This document shows positions 33,976-41,880 of a stretch of 41,880 nt of DNA, piece after piece (positions within the stretch are counted from its first letter, which is position 1; every line of letters begins with the position of its first letter). The translations under genes and the position numbers were made by a program. The stretch comes from Bacteroidales bacterium (GTDB lineage: Bacteria; Bacteroidota; Bacteroidia; Bacteroidales; JAIOZK01), in assembly GCA_021738625.1 (NCBI GenBank), contig JAIPBS010000036.1:1-41880 (forward strand), in the 5' to 3' direction. A model generated the notes under the pieces. That model did no database searches. It saw nothing but the letters and a program-made list of their open reading frames with translations, and had not been told where the DNA came from.

Positions 33976-36066
33976 TTACAACCCCATCTCCATACTCAAC
34001 ATTTCAGCGATGTCGTAGTTTTTCATTTCTTCTTCTTTGTTTTTGTATTTGAGGCCGTCTGTCATCATCACCATGCAAAACGGACAGGCGGTGGCCACAA
34101 TTTCGGAACCGGTTTCCAATACATCTTCAATTCTTTCAATGAAAACTTCTTTATCGCCTTTTTCGGCTTCCTTGAACATTTGTCCACCGCCGGCCCCGCA
34201 GCAAAGCGCAAAGCTCTTGCTGCGCTTCATTTCTGTGCTGTCGGTGTTGATGGCATTTAAAACATCCCTTGGTGCATCATATTCTCCGTTTCCGCGGCCC
34301 AGGTAACAGGGATCATGGAAGGTTACCTTTTTGCCCTTGAATGCACCGCCGTTCATTTTGATCTTACCTTCTTTAATCAGGTGGGCCAGGAATTGCGAGT
34401 GATGCCACACCTCATATTCCCCGCCAAACTCCGGGTATTCATTCTTGAAAGTATTGTAATCATGCGGATCGCAGGTCAGGATTTTCTTCACCTCATAAGC
34501 TTTGAGGATTTCGACATTGGTCAGGGCCTGCATCTGGAACAGCATCTCATTTCCACCGCGGCGGGCGATATCTCCGCTGTCGCTTTCCTCGGTTCCGAGC
34601 ACTGCATAGTCGATGTTTAAATGGTTTAGGATCTTAACAAACTCCCGGCTGACTTTCTTATACCGGTCGTCAAAAGCGCCGGCAGAGCTCACCCAGAACA
34701 ACCATTCGGGTTTTTTGCCCTGGGCTGCCAAATCGGCCATCACAGGAACTTTCAGTCCCACATCTTCCGCCCATTTCAAGCGGTCTTCTGGTGAAAATTG
34801 CCAGGGCGCCCCGTTGTTTTCGATGTTGGTGAAAACAGCGTTGAGCTCGCCCGGCCCGGCCGATTCTTCCATCACCAGGTACCTTCTCATATCCACGATC
34901 AGGGTAGGATGGTTGATGTTGATCGGGCATTCTTTGGCGCAGGCGTTGCAGGTGGTGCAGGCCCAGAGTTCTTCTTCCGAAATATAATCTCTTACAAGGG
35001 ATTTCCTGTCATCAAAAGACAATCCTTCTTTAACCAGGCCCGGCCCCTTTTCTTTCATACGTGCCCGTAAATCCATTACAATTTTACGGGGAGATAACAA
35101 TTTACCGGTGATGTTGGCCGGACACACATCCGTGCAGCGTCCACATTCCGTGCAGGCAAGGGCATCGAGGTAATTTTTCCAGGTGGTATCCTCGGCATCT
35201 TTCACTCCGAAGCGGGCAGGGGCTTCTTCTTCGCCTTCAGCAGGCTCCTGGAAAGCGGCGTTTGGATCCATCATCAGCTTGACCTCTTTGGTGATCTCAG
35301 GCATATTGGGCAGGTATCCCAGGGGTTCCAAACGGCTCAGAAATACATTGGGCACCGACATGAACACATGAAAATGTTTAGAATAAGGCAGGATGTTCGC
35401 AAAAATGAAGATCCATACGATATGCGCCCACCAGTTGATTTCGTGCCAGGTATGGATTCTGGAGGCGTTCAGATGATCGAACCAGTCGGTCAGGTAACTG
35501 CTTACGGGATAAACTCCTGCGATTTCTTCGCCCGTGGATTGTTGCATCAAAATGTAGAAAGTATTCATGCCGAGCAAGCTGACCATCAAAATCAAAATGA
35601 TGGTAAGGGCGATGTTGGCGTCGATCTTGGAAATGGGTTTCATCTCCACCCCATAAAATCTTCTGATATGCATAAACAACCGCCGGATCAGAAAAGCTAC
35701 AATGGCGATCAGCACGATCAGCGCGAAGATGTCGCCGCTGGCAATGATTACATCATAAACCGGCCCCAGAACTTTCAGCACCCTTTCGGTTCCAAATAAC
35801 CCATCGAAGATCATTTCGATGCTTCCGAAAAGGATTACCATAAAGCCCCAGAATACAAGGGCGTGCATCAATCCCACCACAGGTTTCCTGAAGATCTTGC
35901 TTTGACCGATGGCCACTTTCATCATGATGCCTATCCTTTTGGGAATGTTCCTGATGGGAAAAGGTTTTGTGAATTTCATGTAGCTGAAAAGCCGGTACAT
36001 GGTGTAGGTAAATACCGCCAGGGTAAGCATGACGGTAATGAGGAAGATAATTTGCCTGGTTTCCAT
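33976..36066 (-). CDS. Membrane (Fe-S) oxidoreductase, EMO-like ETF:menaquinone oxidoreductase
   Basis: The 696-residue protein joins an N-terminal NarI-like cytochrome b membrane domain (about residues 1-240, with His in LMHALVFWGF, MHIRRF and HTWHEINWW) to a HdrD-like part. The HdrD-like part has two [4Fe-4S] clusters (C305/C308/C311/C315 and C370/C373/C376/C380) and CCG modules. The second CCG module is complete: C587 (HDPCYLG), C622-C623 (LCCGAGGG) and C661/C664 (ACPFC). The first CCG is degenerate (TEESDSGDIARR, TCDPHDYNT). Such proteins (EMO family) pass electrons from EtfAB to menaquinone during fatty-acid oxidation. The gene is divergent from icmF, and etfBA are in the same window, supporting that role. 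Confidence 0.82.
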   Translation of the reverse strand: METRQIIFLITVMLTLAVFTYTMYRLFSYMKFTKPFPIRNIPKRIGIMMKVAIGQSKIFRKPVVGLMHALVFWGFMVILFGSIEMIFDGLFGTERVLKVLGPVYDVIIASGDIFALIVLIAIVAFLIRRLFMHIRRFYGVEMKPISKIDANIALTIILILMVSLLGMNTFYILMQQSTGEEIAGVYPVSSYLTDWFDHLNASRIHTWHEINWWAHIVWIFIFANILPYSKHFHVFMSVPNVFLSRLEPLGYLPNMPEITKEVKLMMDPNAAFQEPAEGEEEAPARFGVKDAEDTTWKNYLDALACTECGRCTDVCPANITGKLLSPRKIVMDLRARMKEKGPGLVKEGLSFDDRKSLVRDYISEEELWACTTCNACAKECPININHPTLIVDMRRYLVMEESAGPGELNAVFTNIENNGAPWQFSPEDRLKWAEDVGLKVPVMADLAAQGKKPEWLFWVSSAGAFDDRYKKVSREFVKILNHLNIDYAVLGTEESDSGDIARRGGNEMLFQMQALTNVEILKAYEVKKILTCDPHDYNTFKNEYPEFGGEYEVWHHSQFLAHLIKEGKIKMNGGAFKGKKVTFHDPCYLGRGNGEYDAPRDVLNAINTDSTEMKRSKSFALCCGAGGGQMFKEAEKGDKEVFIERIEDVLETGSEIVATACPFCMVMMTDGLKYKNKEEEMKNYDIAEMLSMEMGL

Positions 36067-36190
36067 ATCAATCTGGTTTTGTTAGCATCTTGTTGAAGAT
36101 TACAATAATAGAAAGAAATCCTTTAAGTATGAATCTAAATTAGCTTTCATTTCCCCAAATGCATCTTTCCGAGTTTAGGATTACATTCCT

Positions 36191-36198
36191 TATATTTG
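36191..36198 (+). promoter_or_regulatory. Candidate -7 box (TATATTTG) for icmF
   Basis: This is an exact TAnnTTTG match 21 bp before the ATG at 36219 and downstream of the alternative start at 36159, so it supports the later start. AGGAC precedes the ATG by 3 nt. Confidence 0.5.
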
Positions 36199-36218
36199 TA
36201 AGCAAACTTTTACAGGAC

Positions 36219-39200
36219 ATGAGAGTACCTTCAAAGCAAAAAATTTACAAGCCCCAAAACCACATTCGTATCGTAACTGCAGCCAGCTTGTTCGACGGGC
36301 ATGACGCTGCCATTAACGTGATGAGACGAATTCTGCAATCCACCGGGGCCGAGGTGATCCATCTCGGGCATAATCGATCGGTACAGGAGATCGTGGATTG
36401 TGCGATACAGGAAGATGTGCAGGCCATCGCCATTACCTCCTATCAGGGAGGCCATATTGAGTTTTTCAAATATATGTATGACCTGCTTAAGGAAAGAGGT
36501 TGTGATCATATCAAATTGTTTGGCGGAGGTGGAGGTGTGATCCTTCCTGAGGAGGTCAAAGAGCTACATGCATACGGGATCACCAGGATATATAGCCCGG
36601 ATGACGGAAGAGAAATGGGCTTGCAAGGGATGATCAATGACTTGATGAAAAAATGTGATTTTCCGACAGGCAAGGATGTTCCTGTTAAACTGAATGGCGG
36701 ACTGGAGAAAGATCCGAAGGTTTTGGGTCAGATCATTTCTGCGGCTGAAAACTACCCTGAAACCATCAGGGGCTTGCTGGAGCAACTGCGTGAAAGAGAC
36801 ACAAAACAAAAATCCCCTGTACTTGGAATTACCGGTACGGGCGGATCTGGTAAGTCTTCCCTGGTGGACGAACTGGTGAGAAGGTTTCTGGATGATTTTG
36901 AGAACAAAACCATAGCCATCATCAGTGTGGATCCGTCTAAAAGAAAATCGGGAGGGGCGTTGCTGGGTGACCGCATCCGGATGAATTCGATCAACGATCC
37001 CAGGGTATATATGCGTTCGCTGGCCACCAGGCAAAGCAACCTGGCCATGTCCAAATACGTTAAGGATGCCGAAACCATCGTGCAGGCGGCAAACTATGAT
37101 TTGGTCATTTTAGAAACTTCGGGCATCGGGCAATCCGACACCGAGATCATCGATCACAGCGATCTTTCCCTTTACGTGATGACGCCCGAATACGGAGCCG
37201 CCACTCAACTAGAAAAGATAGATATGCTGGACTTTGCCGACCTGATTGCCATCAACAAGTTCGATAAAAGAGGCGCCATGGATGCCCTGCGGGATGTGCG
37301 AAAGCAATACCAACGCAACCATATGCTGTTTGAGGAGGATACGGATAAGATGCCTGTTTACGGCACAATCGCCTCGCAGTTTAACGACCCCGGGGTGAAC
37401 CGGTTATATAATTCCCTGATCAAAAAGATTAAGGAGAAAACCGGGGTGGATTTTGCCTCCCATTCGGATGAGATGGATGAACTCTCGGAAAAGATCCATA
37501 TCATCCCGCCCAACAGGACAAGATATCTTTCGGAGATTTCTGAAACCATCAGGAATTACAACCAATGGGCTATCGACCAGGCCGAGATCGCCGACCGTTT
37601 ATATAGTATTAATAAGACCCTGGAGGTGATCGCTGAAAAAACGGATGAAAATACAAAAGAAAAACTGAAAGCGTCTTATAAAGAGGAAGAGCTAAATCTT
37701 GATCCGCACAATAAAGAAACCCTTAAAACCTGGGATAAGAAAGTTGCCCGTTATAAAAGGGATAAATATGTTTTCAGGGTAAGGGATAAAGAGATTAAAG
37801 TAAATACTCACACAGAAACCCTTTCCCATACTAAAATCCCCAAAGTGATACTTCCTGAATACAGGAACTGGGGTGAGATTTTGAAATGGATCCTGAAAGA
37901 AAATGTGCCCGGGGAGTTTCCTTTTGCTGCGGGTGTGTTTCCGTTTAAACGCGAGGGGGAAGATCCCACGCGTATGTTTGCCGGTGAAGGCGGACCGGAA
38001 AGGACAAATAAAAGATTTCATTATCTTTCTTATGACATGCCTGCCAGGAGACTTTCAACTGCTTTCGATTCGGTAACCCTTTATGGCTTTGATCCCGATC
38101 TGCGGCCGGATATTTATGGAAAGATAGGCAATTCGGGGGTTTCGATTTGCTGCCTGGATGATGCCAAGAAGTTGTATTCCGGTTTCAACCTGGCTGACTC
38201 CAAAACTTCTGTCTCCATGACCATCAACGGTCCGGCGCCCGCTATGGTGGGGTTTTTTATGAATACGGCCATTGATCAGCAGTGTGAAATTTACATCAAG
38301 GAAAATGGTTTGGAGGATGAAGTCAATCAGAAGATCGATAAAATTTATGAAGAAAGAGGAAGCCGGCGCCCGCTATACAACGGTGAGCTTCCCCGGGGCA
38401 ATGACGGGCTGGGCCTGATGCTGCTCGGAGTTACAGGCGAACAAGTGTTGCCTAAAGAGGTTTATGAAAAGATCAAGGCGGATACCATTTGCCGTGTGCG
38501 CGGAACCGTGCAGGCAGATATCCTGAAGGAAGACCAGGCCCAGAATACCTGTATCTTTTCAACGGATTTTGCCCTGAAAATGATGGGAGACATCCAGCAG
38601 TATTTTAATGATCACAATGTTAGAAACTTTTATTCGGTTTCCATCTCAGGTTATCACATTGCGGAAGCAGGTGCCAATCCGATCACACAGCTGGCCCTGA
38701 CCCTGGCAAATGGATTTACCTATGTTGAATACTACGCCTCACGTGGCATGGACATCAACAAGTTTGCGCCCAATTTGTCTTTCTTTTTCTCAAACGGAAT
38801 TGATGCTGAATACTCAGTGATGGGTAGGGTAGCGCGTTTGATATGGTCAAAAGCCATGAAACTGAAATACAACGCCAACGAACGCTCCCAAAAGCTGAAA
38901 TACCATATTCAGACTTCCGGACGCTCGCTGCATGCACAAGAAATTGATTTCAATGACATCCGAACTACATTGCAGGCATTGTACGCCATTTACGACAACT
39001 GTAACTCACTGCATACCAATGCATATGATGAGGCTATCACCACCCCCACGGAAGAATCTGTGAGAAGGGCAGTTGCGATCCAGCTGATCATCAACCATGA
39101 ACTGGGGCTGGCTAAAAACCAGAATCCGCTTCAGGGTTCCTTCATTATAGAGGAACTCACCGACCTGGTCGAAGAAGCTGTGTTATCGGAATTCGACCGG

Positions 39201-39599
39201 CTGACAGAGCGGGGAGGTGTGCTGGGAGCCATGGAAACCATGTACCAGCGCAGCAAGATACAGGAGGAATCATTGTATTACGAAACCCTGAAGCATACAG
39301 GGGAATTGCCCATCATGGGCGTGAATACTTTTCTGAACTCCAGGGGATCACCCACCGTTTTACCGGGGGAAGTGATCAGGGCTACCCCGGATGAAAAAGA
39401 AAAACAATTGCAAACGCTGAACAACCTGCATAAGACCTATCAACAAGAAGCGGCAACCTGGCTCGGCAAACTTCAGCAAACTGCACTCGAAAACAATAAT
39501 ATTTTTGAAAACCTGATGGAGGCCACCAGATATTGTTCAATCGGGCAGATTACAAATGCATTGTTTGAAGTTGGTGGCCAGTACAGAAGAAATATGTAA
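36219..39599 (+). CDS. icmF: Fused isobutyryl-CoA mutase / G-protein chaperone (IcmF)
   Basis: The start at 36219 gives 1126 residues. Order: an N-terminal cobalamin-binding domain ([11 protein letters not shown], base-off His28; [13 protein letters not shown]), a MeaI-type GTPase domain (P-loop GTGGSGKSS with Lys212, NKFD), a linker, then the mutase barrel. In the barrel, F587 ([10 protein letters not shown]) and Q775 (AQNTCIF) occupy the positions of Tyr89 and Arg207 of methylmalonyl-CoA mutase. This is the isobutyryl-CoA mutase pattern. His813 ([11 protein letters not shown]) is the conserved catalytic His. It interconverts isobutyryl-CoA and n-butyryl-CoA with adenosylcobalamin, linking branched acids to the beta-oxidation genes at 14.4-24.2 kb. 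Some IcmF enzymes also act on pivalyl- or isovaleryl-CoA. Confidence 0.95.
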   Translation: MRVPSKQKIYKPQNHIRIVTAASLFDGHDAAINVMRRILQSTGAEVIHLGHNRSVQEIVDCAIQEDVQAIAITSYQGGHIEFFKYMYDLLKERGCDHIKLFGGGGGVILPEEVKELHAYGITRIYSPDDGREMGLQGMINDLMKKCDFPTGKDVPVKLNGGLEKDPKVLGQIISAAENYPETIRGLLEQLRERDTKQKSPVLGITGTGGSGKSSLVDELVRRFLDDFENKTIAIISVDPSKRKSGGALLGDRIRMNSINDPRVYMRSLATRQSNLAMSKYVKDAETIVQAANYDLVILETSGIGQSDTEIIDHSDLSLYVMTPEYGAATQLEKIDMLDFADLIAINKFDKRGAMDALRDVRKQYQRNHMLFEEDTDKMPVYGTIASQFNDPGVNRLYNSLIKKIKEKTGVDFASHSDEMDELSEKIHIIPPNRTRYLSEISETIRNYNQWAIDQAEIADRLYSINKTLEVIAEKTDENTKEKLKASYKEEELNLDPHNKETLKTWDKKVARYKRDKYVFRVRDKEIKVNTHTETLSHTKIPKVILPEYRNWGEILKWILKENVPGEFPFAAGVFPFKREGEDPTRMFAGEGGPERTNKRFHYLSYDMPARRLSTAFDSVTLYGFDPDLRPDIYGKIGNSGVSICCLDDAKKLYSGFNLADSKTSVSMTINGPAPAMVGFFMNTAIDQQCEIYIKENGLEDEVNQKIDKIYEERGSRRPLYNGELPRGNDGLGLMLLGVTGEQVLPKEVYEKIKADTICRVRGTVQADILKEDQAQNTCIFSTDFALKMMGDIQQYFNDHNVRNFYSVSISGYHIAEAGANPITQLALTLANGFTYVEYYASRGMDINKFAPNLSFFFSNGIDAEYSVMGRVARLIWSKAMKLKYNANERSQKLKYHIQTSGRSLHAQEIDFNDIRTTLQALYAIYDNCNSLHTNAYDEAITTPTEESVRRAVAIQLIINHELGLAKNQNPLQGSFIIEELTDLVEEAVLSEFDRLTERGGVLGAMETMYQRSKIQEESLYYETLKHTGELPIMGVNTFLNSRGSPTVLPGEVIRATPDEKEKQLQTLNNLHKTYQQEAATWLGKLQQTALENNNIFENLMEATRYCSIGQITNALFEVGGQYRRNM

Positions 39600-39632
39600 C
39601 TTGCACCCGAATGTAAAACCAAATATATAGAT

Positions 39633-40709
39633 ATGATATCGGCAAAAATTCTTGTTGTATATCCCGCGATAGAATCAACATATGTATCGGTATACAGAAG
39701 CACCGACCTGATCTTTTTGAAAAATATTAAGCATACGAAAGAAGATCTTTCCGGCTATAAAGAATTGATGGATCAGGTAGAATTCAGAAAAGAACTGATC
39801 ATAAAGGTGTTGGATGAAAACGACATTGACCTCGATAAGGTAGAGTTGGTGATGGCCAGAAGCGGGTTGATCAAGCCTGTTGCTTCAGGCATTTACGAAG
39901 TGAATGATAACATGCTGGAAGATCTGAAAACGGGATTCCAGGGTGTTCATGCCACCAACCTGGGCGGAGTGATCGCATATGATATCGCCAAGATGATCGG
40001 TAAGAAGGCCTATATGGCCGATCCGGTTGTGGTGGATGAGATGGATGAGATCGCCAAGGTTACCGGGCATCCCGAGTTTAAGCGCCGTTCGGTTTTTCAT
40101 GCCCTCAGCCACAAATACTTTGCCCGTAAATATGCCAAATCGATCAACAAGCCTTATGAAGAACTCAACCTGATCGTTTGTCATGTGGGTACGGCCGGTA
40201 TTTCCATTGGTGCCCATAAACAGGGCCGCGTAATGGATGTGAACAATTCCTTTGACGGGGACGGCCCTTTCGGAATTCAGCGTAGCGGTACACTGCCCAT
40301 GGGTGATTTGGTTAAGATGTGTTTTAGTGGAAAATACACGGAAGAGGAAGTTTACCGAATGATCACCAAAGAAGGCGGTTATACGGCTTATCTTGGCACC
40401 AGCGATCTGGACGATATCGATAAGAAAGTTCTGTCAGGTGATGAAACCACCCTGTTTATTTCGAATGCACTTTCTTACCAGGTTTCAAAAGAGATCGGTT
40501 CGATGTACACCGCCCTTGAATGTGAGGTGGACGCCATTTTGCTCACGGGAAATATTTTTAACAGTGAACGCTTCCTGGAGAACGTTTCAGGCAGGGTAAG
40601 CAAGATCGCTCCCATCGCCCTGTATCCAAGTCAAAACGACTTTGATGCCATGGCTTACAACGGCATGCGGATACTCAAGAATGAAGTCGAAGTTCTCGAA
40701 TACAAGTAA
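39633..40709 (+). CDS. buk: Butyrate kinase homologue with altered nucleotide-binding motifs
   Basis: The 358-residue protein aligns over its full length with butyrate kinase (YMADPVVVDEMDEIAKVTGHP, SVFHALSHKYFARKYA, GRVMDVNNSFDGDGPF, RSGTLPMGDLVKMCFSGKY). The ASKHA phosphate and adenosine motifs differ, however: NPGSTSTK is YPAIESTY (residues 10-17), RGG is RSG (76-78), HxGGGIS is HVGTAGIS (184-191) and LTGG is LTGN (304-307). Butyrate kinase makes butyrate and ATP from butyryl phosphate. Here catalysis is doubtful, and the protein may use another substrate or be regulatory. It starts 33 bp after icmF, probably co-transcribed. No phosphotransbutyrylase gene is in the window. Confidence 0.85.
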   Translation: MISAKILVVYPAIESTYVSVYRSTDLIFLKNIKHTKEDLSGYKELMDQVEFRKELIIKVLDENDIDLDKVELVMARSGLIKPVASGIYEVNDNMLEDLKTGFQGVHATNLGGVIAYDIAKMIGKKAYMADPVVVDEMDEIAKVTGHPEFKRRSVFHALSHKYFARKYAKSINKPYEELNLIVCHVGTAGISIGAHKQGRVMDVNNSFDGDGPFGIQRSGTLPMGDLVKMCFSGKYTEEEVYRMITKEGGYTAYLGTSDLDDIDKKVLSGDETTLFISNALSYQVSKEIGSMYTALECEVDAILLTGNIFNSERFLENVSGRVSKIAPIALYPSQNDFDAMAYNGMRILKNEVEVLEYK

Positions 40710-40715
40710 ACCGCT

Positions 40716-41321
40716 ATGGGACATTGGTTAGAAGAAGCAGAAAAAGAGGTTAAAGGCTTAAACAAACAAAGCCGCAGCGCGGGCTTTCTTGATCGCAAAA
40801 TGAGGATCAGGAAAAATTATTCCGCCCACGCCGAAACCTACGACGACTTTATAAAAAGATTAAATGAACTCATCAAAAGGGTGAATGCCCTTCCCCTGGA
40901 TAAAAAGCAACCTTTTGGCAACATCGATGGCCAAAGCAAGGAATCCAAGCTTGAAAACCATCAGTACATCTATAAAAGCAGCAAGCGTTTTAAGGAAAAG
41001 ATTTATCAGGGATCCTTTCTTGATTTGCTGAAACCCAAACATTTGAAACATGTCCGGGTCTTGATTATCACCGTGAGCAGTCAGCCCGGTAAGGTAGGGT
41101 TGGATATTCGTGATGAATCGATGTTAAAGGAGAAAGTAATTGTTGATAAGGACCTGATCCAGGAAAAGAAGAAATACAGGGACGAATCCCGTTTTCACGA
41201 ATACCTGCACTGTGAAATGTCCGACCTGGACGATAAACTGGCTCTGAAAATGCTAGACTGGCTGGCATTCAAGACAGAGGTTTATGATCTGCCTTTTGTG
41301 GAGAAGAAGGAGGAGGAATAA
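40716..41321 (+). CDS. Uncharacterised protein downstream of butyrate-kinase homologue
   Basis: The 201-residue protein begins 6 bp after the buk-like stop, so it is probably translated from the same mRNA. It is highly charged and has no signal peptide or membrane segment. The N-terminal half looks helical (FIKRLNELIKRVNALP). A mid-part (LKHVRVLIITVSSQPGKVGLDIRD) may be a beta-sheet core, and the C-terminus is helical (LKMLDWLAFKTEVYDLPF). I do not recognise a family. Confidence 0.78.
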   Translation: MGHWLEEAEKEVKGLNKQSRSAGFLDRKMRIRKNYSAHAETYDDFIKRLNELIKRVNALPLDKKQPFGNIDGQSKESKLENHQYIYKSSKRFKEKIYQGSFLDLLKPKHLKHVRVLIITVSSQPGKVGLDIRDESMLKEKVIVDKDLIQEKKKYRDESRFHEYLHCEMSDLDDKLALKMLDWLAFKTEVYDLPFVEKKEEE

Positions 41322-41350
41322 ATCAGATCTCAGAGAATTTTTTATAGCTT

Positions 41351-41545
41351 TTATTTTGACTTTACGCCTGATAAATACTCATCGGGCGCCAATACAGGAA
41401 TCAAAGATTTTTGATGGTCTTTTGCATTTCTGCTTATGAGGATAGTACAGGCATTCTCAATAGCACAATAATATTGTAATGAATCTTCGAAATTGCTGAA
41501 GGCTCCTGACTTGTCCCCTCTCAAATTAGTGCGGTCATAAGTGGC
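41351..41545 (-). pseudogene. Truncated PIN-domain (VapC-like) gene, C-terminal remnant
   Basis: The minus-strand frame gives SNFEDSLQYYCAIENACTI followed by LISRNAKDHQKSLIPVLAPDEYL and TAA at 41351-41353. This is the C-terminal third of a PIN domain (NFEDSLQYY and ISRN-KD are typical). Upstream the frame degrades and hits a stop at 41546-41548 with no N-terminal half. The point where homology ends coincides with the start of the insertion-sequence-like DNA, so insertion probably removed or displaced the 5' part. Confidence 0.72.
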
Positions 41546-41593
41546 TTATAATCAAGGCATATGTTTTAAAAAACACTAAATTTACCGCACTAA
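41526..41593. repeat. 10-bp inverted repeat in the presumed left end of an insertion sequence
   Basis: TTAGTGCGGT (41526-41535) and ACCGCACTAA (41584-41593) are exact inverse complements upstream of the transposase ATG. The pair may mark the terminal region or a protein-binding hairpin. The other end lies outside the window, so terminal repeats and target duplication cannot be checked. Confidence 0.55.
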
Positions 41594-41604
41594 GGCAAAG
41601 TTTT

Positions 41605-41880
41605 ATGAAAATCAGAGTGGTTAAAACCGCCTCAAAAGCAAAAGCTGTGCAGGTTGTGCGATACCAGAACAGCAAAAGGATTGTTCTGCAGCATATCGGT
41701 TCTGCACATACTGAGGAGGCACTAAATGATTTAATGATATTGGCGGAAGAATGGATAAAGAATTACACCAGGCAACTCTCTGTTATTTCCGATGAAAATC
41801 CCAACAAGTTATTGCACCTTAACCATAGCACTTTTATTGGCGTTAAATATCATTTTTTTCACGCACAGATACGTGCAATA
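41605..41880 (+). mobile_element. IS1634-family-like transposase, N-terminal part (cut by window edge)
   Basis: The frame from ATG 41605 is open for 92 codons to the window end. The N-terminus (VKTASKAKAVQVVRYQNSK, then IVLQHIGSAHTEEALNDL) is the characteristic beginning of IS1634/IS1549-type DDE transposases, in which AVQVV, HIGSAHTEEE and a following helix are conserved. The catalytic DDE part lies outside the window. It adjoins the truncated PIN gene, implying the insertion sequence landed there. Confidence 0.75.

Noticed and set aside
36159..36218. Longer start for IcmF
   Set aside because: The extension contains the TATATTTG promoter box, and the family start fits ATG 36219.

Overview
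The window looks like chromosomal DNA of a member of the Bacteroidota, probably an anaerobic or facultative one near Bacteroidales/Marinilabiliales; the lineage below phylum is inference. The evidence is type IX secretion (T9SS) sorting domains on secreted proteins, a TonB-dependent receptor with a carboxypeptidase-regulatory-like N-terminal domain, several upstream boxes of the Bacteroidota -7 form TAnnTTTG, weak Shine-Dalgarno sequences, and Bacteroidota-type energy genes.

Layout. (1) 1-5.1 kb: two minus-strand genes for secreted proteins, one cut by the window edge and one a papain-family protease gene broken by an in-frame stop and a frameshift, followed by a 570-bp gap with a (TC)18 microsatellite and GC-rich hairpins. 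(2) 5.1-14.3 kb: a minus-strand heavy-metal efflux operon. In transcription order it encodes a small His/Cys-rich exported protein, an adaptor, an HME-RND pump, an outer-membrane factor, a small Cys-rich exported protein and a TonB receptor. A perfect inverted repeat overlaps the putative promoter. (3) 14.4-24.2 kb: a plus-strand beta-oxidation set (crotonase, 3-hydroxyacyl-CoA dehydrogenase, thiolase, acyl-CoA dehydrogenase, EtfB, EtfA), with an ElbB-like protein and a nitronate-monooxygenase-like protein between them. Several gaps hold inverted arrays of 7-11 bp tandem repeats; two of these flank four-helix-bundle (IVS-type) genes. (4) 24.4-26.0 kb: MarC and YihY/BrkB membrane proteins. (5) 26.1-30.9 kb: two SGNH-hydrolase-like proteins and an MBOAT acyltransferase, a probable glycan O-acetylation locus. 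(6) 30.9-33.9 kb: a secreted DUF1598-like protein, a T9SS-sorted protein and a VapBC-type toxin-antitoxin pair. (7) 34.0-41.3 kb: an EMO-like ETF:menaquinone oxidoreductase, divergent from IcmF (fused isobutyryl-CoA mutase), a butyrate-kinase homologue and an uncharacterised protein. (8) 41.35-41.88 kb: a truncated PIN gene next to the start of an IS1634-type transposase.

How they work together. The CoA-metabolism genes form a nearly complete route: isobutyryl-CoA <-> butyryl-CoA (IcmF), butyryl-CoA -> crotonyl-CoA (acyl-CoA dehydrogenase with EtfAB, electrons to menaquinone through the EMO-like protein), then crotonase, dehydrogenase and thiolase to acetyl-CoA. The direction in vivo cannot be read from sequence. 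The butyrate-kinase homologue is altered at its main nucleotide/phosphate-binding motifs and may not be an ordinary kinase. The most unusual structures are the four-helix-bundle cassettes between inverted arrays whose repeat unit differs from locus to locus.
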